This document shows, piece after piece, positions 56,711 through 64,000 of a stretch of 64,000 nt of DNA (the stretch's first letter is position 1; every line of letters begins with the position of its first letter). The notes under the pieces are model-generated. The model was not told where the DNA came from and ran no database searches. It was given only the letters and a program-made list of their open reading frames with translations. Source of the stretch: Spirochaetales bacterium (GTDB lineage: Bacteria; Spirochaetota; Spirochaetia; JABMQR01). The stretch lies in NCBI GenBank assembly GCA_018399255.1, contig JAGYPA010000004.1, positions 1 through 64,000 on the forward strand, in the 5' to 3' direction. The position numbers were made by a program, and so were the translations under genes.

Positions 56711-56916
56711 GAATGGTGTTTTTCAGGGTAATTCTCAGATATTTTCATGTTACATATCTGTTTACAAAACTTCCTGTGAGAGAAGTTACGATATTCCGGA
56801 AAGCCCTGAAAGGTATTTACTGCTTTTTGCAGCAGAAAAACATATCTAAAAGAATTATCAGCTGATATTTCTGTAATGGTTGTTACATGATTTTTGTTTG
56901 ATAATCAAGGAAATAT

Positions 56917-57993
56917 ATGGGAACCAGTATAAACGAACCTGAAGGCTGCAAAGAAGAGACCATGGAAGAGAAGCCGAATGAAAGCATTACGTACCTGGTA
57001 AAAAACCCGCATACTAATGAATCGTGCATTGCCTGTTTCAACGAGTCGTTAGAGCCCGGAATACCGGTTGTTATGCCAACTCGCTACGGAACTGACATTG
57101 GTTTCATTCTGGGGAAAATGAGGGAAAATACCTGCGCGAATTGTGAAGGATGTGATGATTCAACTGCCGGCGGTACAGATCGAACCTCCGCCTTGTCGCT
57201 GGATGCAACTGATGATTCTGAAATTTCGCAGAATGAAGCAGTCGGGAAAAGACAGAGTAACGATAAGAATGGCGGGCGCAGGAATCAAAAACGGAAAAAG
57301 GATAAGAAACCAGTATCCGAAATTTACACTATCATGCGCACCGCTGATGAGAAGGATTTGGAAAAGTATGAGAAGAACCGGGTAAAGGAAATTGAAGCCC
57401 TGACTCTCTGCAAGGAGAAGGTGAAAAGTCATCATCTTGATATGAAGATGGTTTCTGCTCATTTCCTGCTGGGTGAGTCGAAAGTGATCTTTTTCTTCAC
57501 TGCCGACGCCCGGGTTGATTTCAGGGAATTAGTTAAGGACCTCGTTTCAATTTTTAAAATGCGGATTGAGCTCCGTCAGATTGGAGTCCGGGATGAATCC
57601 CGGGTATTGGGAGGGCTGGCTGTTTGCGGCAGGGACTATTGCTGTCACAGTATAACAGATAAGCTTAATCCCGTATCAATTAAAATGGCAAAGGAGCAGA
57701 ATCTTTCTCTCAATTCCATGAAAATTTCCGGACCTTGCGGTAGGCTGCTCTGCTGCCTCTCCTATGAATATGATTATTACCGGGAAGAGAAAAAAAAGCT
57801 GCCCTCAGAGGGAGGGCGCCTGAAAATAAGAGAGGACTTGCTGAAAATTCATGAAGTAAATATTTTGTCAAAGAAAATTTATCTCACATCTTCTGATGGA
57901 AGAGTTGTGGTTGTACCGTTCAGTAAAGTGTCATATAATGATTCAACAAAACGATGGGTAGTTGACAGTGAATATGTTGAAGAAATGCTCTAA
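56917..57993 (+). CDS. ricT: PSP1-domain protein RicT (YaaT-like)
   Basis: A 358-aa protein with a PSP1 C-terminal domain (EKDLEKYEKNRVKEIEALTLCKEKVKSHHLDMKMV ... KVIFFFTADARVDFRELVKDLVSIFKMRIELRQIGVRDE). Cysteine clusters CGRDYCC (C237, C242, C243) and CGRLLCC (C274, C279, C280) match the iron-sulphur region known in B. subtilis RicT. The N-terminal part contains a further CANCEGC and a lysine-rich, low-complexity insertion (about residues 75-135). In B. subtilis RicT acts with RicA and RicF on RNase Y; neither partner gene is seen in this window. The ATG follows AAGGAAAT. Confidence 0.88.
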   Translation: MGTSINEPEGCKEETMEEKPNESITYLVKNPHTNESCIACFNESLEPGIPVVMPTRYGTDIGFILGKMRENTCANCEGCDDSTAGGTDRTSALSLDATDDSEISQNEAVGKRQSNDKNGGRRNQKRKKDKKPVSEIYTIMRTADEKDLEKYEKNRVKEIEALTLCKEKVKSHHLDMKMVSAHFLLGESKVIFFFTADARVDFRELVKDLVSIFKMRIELRQIGVRDESRVLGGLAVCGRDYCCHSITDKLNPVSIKMAKEQNLSLNSMKISGPCGRLLCCLSYEYDYYREEKKKLPSEGGRLKIREDLLKIHEVNILSKKIYLTSSDGRVVVVPFSKVSYNDSTKRWVVDSEYVEEML

Positions 57994-58040
57994 AAAATGT
58001 CAGCCGTCAGCAAATTTATACATGTTAATAAATTATTATA

Positions 58041-58069
58041 TTGACACAAATTAATGCGTATGGTATGTT
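58041..58069 (+). promoter_or_regulatory. sigma-70 promoter of rpsT
   Basis: TTGACA, exactly 17 bases, TATGTT. The predicted start is near 58076, which gives a leader of about 180 bases. A short frame (58130-58225) lies in that leader. Confidence 0.65.
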
Positions 58070-58129
58070 ACCCCCCGATAAAGTTTATTTCCAGTTTTCA
58101 GGTCTTGATTAATTCCTGATGGATTTGAT

Positions 58130-58225
58130 ATGAATAGAGAGCTTGTTCCGGCGGAGTCTCCCTCGGAAGCAGCCTATAACATTCTTTTAAAACAAAACGC
58201 GAAAGATTTTGCGGTAGTTTTATGA
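58130..58225 (+). CDS. possible 31-aa leader peptide upstream of rpsT
   Basis: A short open frame (MNRELVPAESPSEAAYNILL and 11 more residues) inside the predicted rpsT leader. It has no clear ribosome binding site and resembles nothing I recognise. Listed because it is in a transcribed leader; it may be chance. Confidence 0.2.
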   Translation: MNRELVPAESPSEAAYNILLKQNAKDFAVVL

Positions 58226-58258
58226 AAGAATCTTACATACATAGTTGGAGGTACATGC

Positions 58259-58522
58259 GTGGCAGGAAAAGGTTCCGCAGAAAAGCGTCAGCGTCAGAAT
58301 GAAACCCGCAGAGAAAGGAACAGACGAGCAAAGAGTCAGGTGAGAACGGCAACCCGGAAATTCCGGGAATCAATTACAGCAAATGACAAAGCCATTGCCG
58401 AGAAAGATTTGGCACAGGTTTTGAAGCTCATCGATACGTATGCAGGGAAAGGCTTATATCATAAGAATACTGCATCAAGAAAGAAATCCCGCCTGACAGC
58501 ACAGCTGAATAGTCTTTCGTAA
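58259..58522 (+). CDS. rpsT: 30S ribosomal protein S20
   Basis: Primary 16S rRNA-binding protein at the bottom of the 30S body. It has 87 aa of basic helices: SAEKRQRQNETRRERNRRAKSQVRTATRKFRESI ... IDTYAGKGLYHKNTASRKKSRLTAQLN. GTG start with GGAGG at the right distance; an ATG four bases upstream is out of frame. It has its own promoter. Confidence 0.95.
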   Translation: MAGKGSAEKRQRQNETRRERNRRAKSQVRTATRKFRESITANDKAIAEKDLAQVLKLIDTYAGKGLYHKNTASRKKSRLTAQLNSLS

Positions 58523-58564
58523 CCCGAAGGTTTCTTCTGGTGATTTCGCTGCAAGTGGTTAAAT

Positions 58565-58590
58565 ACGTCAGGCTTGAAAAAGCGTGACGT
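58565..58590 (+). other. hairpin between rpsT and the HU gene
   Basis: ACGTCA and GCTT pair with TGACGT and AAGC (10 pairs, one G/G mismatch, GAAA loop). No uridine run follows, so it is likely a processing or stability element rather than a full terminator. Confidence 0.45.
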
Positions 58591-58686
58591 GAGACATACA
58601 GCGGATAGGGCTGTTCGGATACCCAAGGGGCCGAATCTGATTTACGGACCTGCGGTATATGAAGAATTGTATTGATAGGAGGGATT

Positions 58687-58989
58687 ATGGCATCCCAGAA
58701 ACTGACAAAAGCTGAATTGATTGAAAGAATTCATGAAAAACTAGGAATAAACAGAAACGATGTTCATCTGGTTATTGATGAAGTCTTTGGAGAACTCAAA
58801 GATGGTCTTGCAGAAGACCGGGTTATAGAACTTCGGGGTTTTGGTACATTTGAGATAAAGACAAGAAAGGGGCGGGAGAAAGCCCGGAATCCTAAAACAG
58901 GAGAACTGGTTTCTGTCGATACGCACGGCGTAGCAGTATTTCGTCCTGGTAAAGAGTTGAAGGATATTGCCTGGAAACTCAGGAATTAG
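58687..58989 (+). CDS. HU/IHF-family DNA-bending protein
   Basis: Histone-like dimer that bends DNA. It has 100 aa: KLTKAELIERIHEKLG, then VIELRGFGTFEIKTRKGREKARNPKTGELVSV, the DNA-gripping arm, with RNPKTGE and the Pro that intercalates. Whether it is HU or IHF cannot be decided; spirochaetes usually have one such protein. AGGAGGG precedes the ATG at 58687. lnt follows 24 bases later, in the same arrangement I recall from T. pallidum. Confidence 0.93.
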   Translation: MASQKLTKAELIERIHEKLGINRNDVHLVIDEVFGELKDGLAEDRVIELRGFGTFEIKTRKGREKARNPKTGELVSVDTHGVAVFRPGKELKDIAWKLRN

Positions 58990-59013
58990 CCAAAATAAAG
59001 AGTCGAAATTCTT

Positions 59014-60675
59014 ATGTCACAATTAACATATCGGATTTTCCGTAAAGAAAGCGGCCTCCTGACAATTGTTATTGAGGTCGTTTTACTTTTACTTTCTGCG
59101 CTTGTTTTTTCAGGAGCATTTCCGGGGTTTATATCAGATGATGGAATCGGTTTTCTAGGATTTATTGCACTGATTCCACTTTTTGCGGTTATCCGTAATA
59201 CCGGATGGGTTCGTTCAGCCTTCTATGGTTTTCTTTTCGGATTTACCTTCTACACATTCTTCAACTATTGGCTGGCATCTTTCCACCCGCTTGCTGTCTA
59301 TATAGCTCCAATAATAATGGGCACGGAAATGATCCTCCTTTTCCCGGTTCTCAAGGCGGCGGATCGTCTGTTTCCCAAGTACGGCTTTGTTGTGCAGCTT
59401 CTGATATGGACTGCATATGAGTATTTGAAAACACTTGGATTTGTCGGATATCCTTACGGTATCGTAGGGTATTCCCAGTATACATTTCTGCCGTTTATCC
59501 AGATTTCCTCAATCTTCGGTATTTGGGGAGTAACCTTGATGACGGTATTTCCGTCAATTTTTTTCGGGCGGTATACAGCTGATCGTCTGGTTGGTGCTGG
59601 TGAAGGGTTTGTCAATTTTTTACAGAAGTACAGGGTCGTCTGGATTGTATATCTGGCGCTTTTTGCCGCTGCCCTGATTTTCGGCTTTTTTGCACTTGGC
59701 GAACTGAAAGGAGAAGAACCCGACAGGCTGTGGCGTACCGCTCTTGTTCAGCACAATGCTGATTCATGGGAGGGGGGAATAGTAAACTGGCGCAAAAATC
59801 TGCGCACCTTGATGGAGCAGAGCAAACTGGCGCTTGAGGAGGATCCGGAGATTGTCATCTGGTCCGAAACGGCATTTGTCATATCAGTTCACTGGCATAC
59901 AAACTACCGAACCAGTCCCGCTTCTTATGAAGTCGTCAAGGAATTTACCAGCTTTGCAAATAGTCTTCCTGTTCCCCTGCTTACAGGAAATAATGACAAT
60001 CGTCTCAAGGATCCGAACCTGCCTCCGGTATTGAGTGACGGCAGTCTCAACCGCGAAGATCACAATGCAGTTATTCTCTATGAGGACGGCGGCTTGAAGG
60101 AAATATATTGGAAGCAGCATCTGGTTCCTTTTACTGAACACTTTCCCTATGAGAAAACTCTTCCGCGCTTCAATGCCCTGCTTCTGGCAAATGATTACCA
60201 CTATTGGTCAAAGGGGACTGAAGCAACTGTCTTTGAAACCGGCAACGGGGTAAAGTTTTCAACCCCGATCTGCTTTGAGGATGTTTTTGGCTATCTTTCT
60301 GCCAATTTTGTCACAGCCGGAGCAGATGTTATAGTAAACATGACAAATGACTCATGGTCGGGAGCTGTTTCGGCACAAATGCAGCACATGGCTATGGGTG
60401 TTTTTCGGTCAATAGAGAATCGGAGAACAACGGTCAGAGGCACCAACTCCGGCATGACCTGTGTTATCGACCCGGGCGGCAACATTCTCGATATTATGGA
60501 ACCTTTTGTTGTCGGCTATATGGTTACTGATGTACCTATCTACACCTATAGAGATACGCTCTATACTCGCCTGGTGGATTGGTTTCCGAAACTGCTGATA
60601 GGTGTTTCCCTTGCGCTTCTCGCTTTCGGACTTGGTCGGGCGATTCTACATCGGGCTAAGGCAGATAAAGATTGA
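59014..60675 (+). CDS. lnt: apolipoprotein N-acyltransferase Lnt
   Basis: Adds the third acyl chain to lipoproteins in the inner membrane. It has 553 aa: about six N-terminal membrane segments (residues 15-215), a periplasmic carbon-nitrogen hydrolase domain (about 240-510) and a last membrane helix. The catalytic triad is Glu285 (WSETAF), Lys367 (WKQHLVPFTEHFPYE) and Cys420 (PICFEDVFG), as in characterised Lnt. Its presence implies triacylated lipoproteins such as the product of the gene at 3781-4524. It overlaps cinA by four bases. Confidence 0.95.
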   Translation: MSQLTYRIFRKESGLLTIVIEVVLLLLSALVFSGAFPGFISDDGIGFLGFIALIPLFAVIRNTGWVRSAFYGFLFGFTFYTFFNYWLASFHPLAVYIAPIIMGTEMILLFPVLKAADRLFPKYGFVVQLLIWTAYEYLKTLGFVGYPYGIVGYSQYTFLPFIQISSIFGIWGVTLMTVFPSIFFGRYTADRLVGAGEGFVNFLQKYRVVWIVYLALFAAALIFGFFALGELKGEEPDRLWRTALVQHNADSWEGGIVNWRKNLRTLMEQSKLALEEDPEIVIWSETAFVISVHWHTNYRTSPASYEVVKEFTSFANSLPVPLLTGNNDNRLKDPNLPPVLSDGSLNREDHNAVILYEDGGLKEIYWKQHLVPFTEHFPYEKTLPRFNALLLANDYHYWSKGTEATVFETGNGVKFSTPICFEDVFGYLSANFVTAGADVIVNMTNDSWSGAVSAQMQHMAMGVFRSIENRRTTVRGTNSGMTCVIDPGGNILDIMEPFVVGYMVTDVPIYTYRDTLYTRLVDWFPKLLIGVSLALLAFGLGRAILHRAKADKD

Positions 60676-61985
60676 CAAAGTCCCTTATTACTGCAGCAGT
60701 CTGTATAATTGGATCAGAACTCATTCGCGGTGTAATTCAAGACAGCCATGTCAAGCTGCTCGGAGCTGAATTTGCAGCTTTGGGAATAGATGTTAAGCGA
60801 GTGCTGATTATTCCCGATAACGATGAGATAGAAGCAGCTCTGGATTCTATGATAGGGAAATATGATATAGTTCTGACTACCGGCGGACTTGGCCCCACCT
60901 CTGATGATATGACCCGGCATGCTGTTGCCCATGCAGCCGGTGTGAAACTGGTAGAGAACCAAGAAGCTCGACGGGACCTTTCGGCGAGACTGCAGCGCGA
61001 GCCGGGATCGTCAAACCTCACGCAGGTGATGTTTCCGGAAGGGTTTTCAATTATTCCTAATCCTTTGGGTACTGCTCCCGGGTTTATGGGAACCTGCAGG
61101 AGCCGGATGCCGCAGGCAGCGGCTGATGCATCCTCTTTTTCCGAAGGCAAGGAATCTCTGGTAGTTTCCATGCCAGGTCCTCCCGCCGAGATGCATGAAA
61201 TGCTGTACCGGCAGGTACTTCCTGCTGTTACCCGTTACTTTAATCTTGCTGAGGAGACCGGCCGAACTGAGGTCTCTGTTTTTCTGGTACCTGAATCGAG
61301 ATTGGAAGACATATGCAGCAGGTTTGCTGTTTCTGGAGTCACCTGGGGGACACGAATTCAGCCCCTGAGAATCAGCTTGTACCTAAAGGGAGAAAGTGAT
61401 GAAGTCCGGGAGCATATGGCAGTCAGGCTTCAGGCTCATGGAGGGGCTGAGCTTTTTCAGATTGGTGATGTACATCCGATTGATCCTCTTGTCAGTTTGC
61501 TGAAAGAACGTAATCTCATGATTGCCGGAGCAGAATCATGTACCGGCGGGTATGCTTCAAAATTGCTTACAGACAGGCCGGGAAGTTCGGATTATTTTTG
61601 GGGCTCTGTAATAACCTACCATAACAATGCCAAAGAGCAGCTGCTCCGGGTATCTCCAGCGGTATTGGAGCGATTTGGTGCGGTTTCTAAAGAAGCTGCT
61701 CTGGAAATGGCAGAACAGGTCAGGAATATTTCGGGAGTCGATGCAGCGTTCAGTATAACAGGAATAGCTGGTCCCTCAGGAGGAACCCCGGATAAACCGG
61801 CAGGGACAGTGTGGTTCGGGTTTTCCTCATCAGAACAGGCTGCAGCAGCGGTTAAGATTACGTTTCATGCATACAGCAGGGATTCTGTGAGAAGAAGAGC
61901 GGCTGCTGCAGTGTCTATTTTACTCGATACCTATATAAGAGGGAATCAACCGCTTGACATTGTGAATAAGTGGCAATATATTTAA
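60672..61985 (+). CDS. cinA: CinA family protein (nicotinamide-nucleotide amidohydrolase)
   Basis: Two-domain protein, 437 aa: an N-terminal MoCF/COG1058 domain (VCIIGSELIRG, TTGGLGPTSDDMTRHAVAHAAG, VSMPGPPAEM) and a C-terminal CinA domain (AGAESCTGGYASKLLTDRPGSSDYFWGSVITYHNNAKEQLL ... GIAGPSGGTPDKPAGTVWFG) that deamidates NMN in the NAD salvage pathway. The N-terminal domain has ADP-ribose pyrophosphatase activity in some bacteria. TTG start overlapping the lnt stop codon (ATTGA), which suggests coupling. The usual GNEll start is VCIIGSELI here. Confidence 0.92.
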   Translation: MTKSLITAAVCIIGSELIRGVIQDSHVKLLGAEFAALGIDVKRVLIIPDNDEIEAALDSMIGKYDIVLTTGGLGPTSDDMTRHAVAHAAGVKLVENQEARRDLSARLQREPGSSNLTQVMFPEGFSIIPNPLGTAPGFMGTCRSRMPQAAADASSFSEGKESLVVSMPGPPAEMHEMLYRQVLPAVTRYFNLAEETGRTEVSVFLVPESRLEDICSRFAVSGVTWGTRIQPLRISLYLKGESDEVREHMAVRLQAHGGAELFQIGDVHPIDPLVSLLKERNLMIAGAESCTGGYASKLLTDRPGSSDYFWGSVITYHNNAKEQLLRVSPAVLERFGAVSKEAALEMAEQVRNISGVDAAFSITGIAGPSGGTPDKPAGTVWFGFSSSEQAAAAVKITFHAYSRDSVRRRAAAAVSILLDTYIRGNQPLDIVNKWQYI

Positions 61986-62350
61986 CTTATCGTAGATGGA
62001 CAGTGTACTATCTGTTTTATATTTTAAAATTTGATCAAAAATACTTTTCCAATTAAAAGCACTCAAATTGACTCATGCTGCCGGGTTGCTTTATTCAATT
62101 GCATACTGATACTTTTGCATTTGCTGTTTTTTTCCGGCAGTTGTGAAATCAGAATTTACCAAAATTACATTTGATCATTCCAGGTGCACTTTATTTCTGG
62201 TTTGAATGATCAATTCTTTATGTCTGTCTGTAAGCTTATATGGAAACCGTTCGAATATATGGAAACCAACCGTGAACATAGAAAAAACCCTAAGCTCTTT
62301 CAAAATCAAATCATTTTCAGAAGAGCAAATTTTAAATTGTGGAGTCTTTG
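61986..62350 (+). other. intergenic region before rho, no gene seen
   Basis: About 365 AT-rich bases. A short ACAG/CTGT stem followed by TTTTATATTTT just after cinA (about 62002-62030) could be a weak terminator. No clear promoter is visible near rho; the stretch may hold an unrecognised rho leader, which in other bacteria is autoregulated. Confidence 0.5.
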
Positions 62351-64000
62351 ATGCTGTCAAAAATTGAAGGAGCTGATTCGCTTGGCGAAGCAGCTGAAAA
62401 AGAGAATCAGGAATTAATCCAGGATAATTCCATCCCTGCAGAACCCCGGAATGAGGGTGAAAATACTGAACAGAGTAAAAAAAAGGTTATCGCCCGAAAA
62501 AGAACGCGGCGCAAGGTGAAAACCGATACAGTACCGTCGGAAAATGAAGACCTTGACCAAAAAGGTATTGATCATAAAGCTGAAAAACCGTCAACCGAAG
62601 AAAAAAAATCCGATGAGAAAAAAACAACTAAACACAAATCTGCAGCAGCGGCAACTGTAAAAAGCCCTGTCAGAAGAAAACGAGTCAAACAGCCGGCAGT
62701 TGAGCCTGATCTGTTTTCTCAGGCTGATGCCGAAGCCTCAAGCAGGAAATCAGATGATGCAGAGTCTGATTCGACAGCTCCCGCTGCTTCGGCAGCGCCA
62801 GCTCCCGCTGCTGAAACAGGAGCAGTCTCTTCGTCAGAGTCAGAACCATCTCCTCAGGCCCCCAGATCGACAGAATCCCCCGCAGCTCCCGAAGCAGCCC
62901 CGGAAGAGAATTCTTATTCAGCCGGAAAGGATTATGGCGATAAGAGTAAAGATTTTGAGGGCAGAAAGAATATTCAGCAAAATGCTCCGAGACCGCAGTT
63001 GAAAAACCCACGAACTAACGGAACCCAGGGAAATCGCAGCAATAAGCAGAACAGCAGTAAGCGAAGCAATCATCGCGGCGTTCGTGAAGATTCGGGGAAC
63101 CAGAGTTCAGGTTCGAATGGGAATGCAGTGCAGCAGTCTGAGCAGTATCCAGTTTCGCATGCGCATGAAGGTGAAAAACTGAGCATTAATGACCTCACCT
63201 CGATGAGTGTTCCGGTTCTTCGTGAAAAAGCAGCAGAATGGGGAGTACCCATGGAATCTCTGCTGATAATGAAAAAGCAGGAAGTAATTGTTGAAGTACT
63301 CAAGCTGCATACCCGTGCCGGCGGTGTTATTTATGCGTACGGATCATTAGAAATCCTTCCGGACGGATATGGATTTCTCCGGTCTCCCCAGAACAGCTAT
63401 CTGCCGGGACCTGATGATATTTATATTTCACCTTCCCAGATCCGGCTCTTCAACCTCAAGACCGGCGATACAGTTGCCGGCCAGATAAGACCGCCCAAAG
63501 ATGGGGAAAGATTTTTTGCCATGCTGAGGGTGGAGACTGTAAATAACGATGATCCGGCAAATGCCCAGACCCGCGTTGGCTTTGACAGCCTCACGCCCCT
63601 TTATCCTGATGAACGGCTCAACATGGAGAGTAAAAGCGGCGATATTTCAACCCGACTTATCAATCTTTTCTCACCAATCGGGAAAGGACAGAGAGGGTTG
63701 ATTGTATCACCCCCCAAAGCTGGAAAGACGATGCTGCTGCAGAAAATTGCCAATGCCATCACCGAAAACAACCCGGAAGTAGAGCTGATTGTTCTTCTTA
63801 TAGATGAACGTCCGGAAGAAGTAACCGATATGCGACGGAATGTAAAAGGGGAGGTTATCGCTTCGACATTTGATGAACAGGCAAGCCGGCATGTTTCTGT
63901 GGCGGAAATGGTTATCGAAAAGGCAAAGAGAATTGTCGAGCATAAGCGGGATGTGGTTATTCTGCTTGACTCCATAACGCGGCTAGCAAGGGCATATAAC
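62351..64000 (+). CDS. rho: transcription termination factor Rho, 3'-truncated by the window
   Basis: Hexameric RNA translocase that ends transcription. The first 550 codons are in the window. A long disordered N-terminal region (about residues 1-275) has three parts: Lys/Glu-rich with [15 protein letters not shown], Ala/Pro/Ser-rich (about 135-190) and Asn/Gln/Ser/Arg-rich (about 205-270). Then the Rho-N helical domain ([23 protein letters not shown]), the RNA-binding cold-shock fold ([20 protein letters not shown]), Walker A in [12 protein letters not shown] (about 449-460) and Walker [17 protein letters not shown]. The ATG at 62351 has a weak site (TGGAG). Gene order HU-lnt-cinA-rho matches my memory of T. 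pallidum. Confidence 0.95.
   Translation, partial: MLSKIEGADSLGEAAEKENQELIQDNSIPAEPRNEGENTEQSKKKVIARKRTRRKVKTDTVPSENEDLDQKGIDHKAEKPSTEEKKSDEKKTTKHKSAAAATVKSPVRRKRVKQPAVEPDLFSQADAEASSRKSDDAESDSTAPAASAAPAPAAETGAVSSSESEPSPQAPRSTESPAAPEAAPEENSYSAGKDYGDKSKDFEGRKNIQQNAPRPQLKNPRTNGTQGNRSNKQNSSKRSNHRGVREDSGNQSSGSNGNAVQQSEQYPVSHAHEGEKLSINDLTSMSVPVLREKAAEWGVPMESLLIMKKQEVIVEVLKLHTRAGGVIYAYGSLEILPDGYGFLRSPQNSYLPGPDDIYISPSQIRLFNLKTGDTVAGQIRPPKDGERFFAMLRVETVNNDDPANAQTRVGFDSLTPLYPDERLNMESKSGDISTRLINLFSPIGKGQRGLIVSPPKAGKTMLLQKIANAITENNPEVELIVLLIDERPEEVTDMRRNVKGEVIASTFDEQASRHVSVAEMVIEKAKRIVEHKRDVVILLDSITRLARAYN

Larger units (their letters stand above)
56421..56916. other. divergent intergenic region with several inverted repeats
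   Basis: Separates minus-strand tatD from plus-strand ricT. It contains the hairpin at 56456-56492, the inverted repeat at 56567-56618, a GTATTA/TAATAC palindrome near 56520 and possible promoter elements. A 63-codon frame (56658-56849) has no ribosome binding site or recognisable product and is not called a gene. The region is AT-rich compared with the flanking genes. Confidence 0.6.

Noticed and set aside
56658-56849. 63-codon frame in the tatD-ricT gap
   Set aside because: No ribosome binding site, and the composition fits AT-rich non-coding DNA.

Overview
The window looks like a contig from a free-living spirochaete (class Spirochaetia), probably from a metagenome or draft assembly. The main evidence is gene order: rpmG-tRNA(Trp)-secE-nusG-rplKAJL-rpoBC-rpsLG-tuf-S10/spc/alpha, and later rpsT-HU-lnt-cinA-rho, which matches the order I recall from Treponema pallidum. 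A membrane-anchored coiled-coil protein and a Rho with a long N-terminal extension fit the same assignment. This is from memory of gene order and protein style; no search was run.

Layout. 1-2.3 kb: fabG (5'-truncated), acpP and fabF of fatty acid synthesis; these read more like PVC-group (Planctomycetota/Lentisphaerota) proteins, so the left end could be transferred or mis-joined. 2.7-9 kb: initiator tRNA, hsp20 behind a good sigma-54 promoter, a lipoprotein, clpB, a MobA-like nucleotidyltransferase and a DUF554 membrane protein. 8.9-12 kb: a glycogen phosphorylase gene, tRNA-Thr and rpmG, all carrying small indels that mostly shorten homopolymers, so probably a low-quality stretch of sequence. 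12-39.4 kb: tRNA-Trp and a near-complete transcription/translation block of about 40 genes, all on the plus strand, closed by a strong intrinsic terminator at 39451-39480. fusA is absent between rpsG and tuf, where a separately promoted, structured tuf leader sits instead. 39.5-48.4 kb: RNase Y (rny), ymdB, tlyA, a GerMN-domain protein, ptsI, der, a HAD hydrolase and a membrane-anchored coiled-coil protein with an acidic linker. 48.6-53.3 kb: grpE-dnaK-dnaJ and an rRNA 2'-O-methyltransferase. 53.3-56.4 kb: minus-strand purD-like, dus and tatD genes. 56.4-64 kb: a hairpin-rich divergent intergenic region, ricT (PSP1 family), rpsT, an HU-family gene, lnt, cinA and the first 550 codons of rho.

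Most of the window is conserved housekeeping DNA. The genes cover initiator tRNA, ribosome and RNA polymerase synthesis, mRNA turnover (RNase Y, with RicT as a possible partner), protein folding (Hsp20, ClpB, GrpE/DnaK/DnaJ), lipoprotein maturation (Lnt) and termination (Rho).

I found no convincing new multi-gene system. The best leads are near-consensus sigma-70 promoters placed so that transcription should begin at or next to the start codon (DUF554 and ptsI), a tuf transcript predicted to begin with a stem-loop, a sigma-54-driven hsp20 with a repeat-expanded loop, a SwrB-like membrane coiled-coil protein, a Q/N-rich disordered Rho extension, and a strong orphan hairpin plus a second inverted repeat between tatD and ricT.
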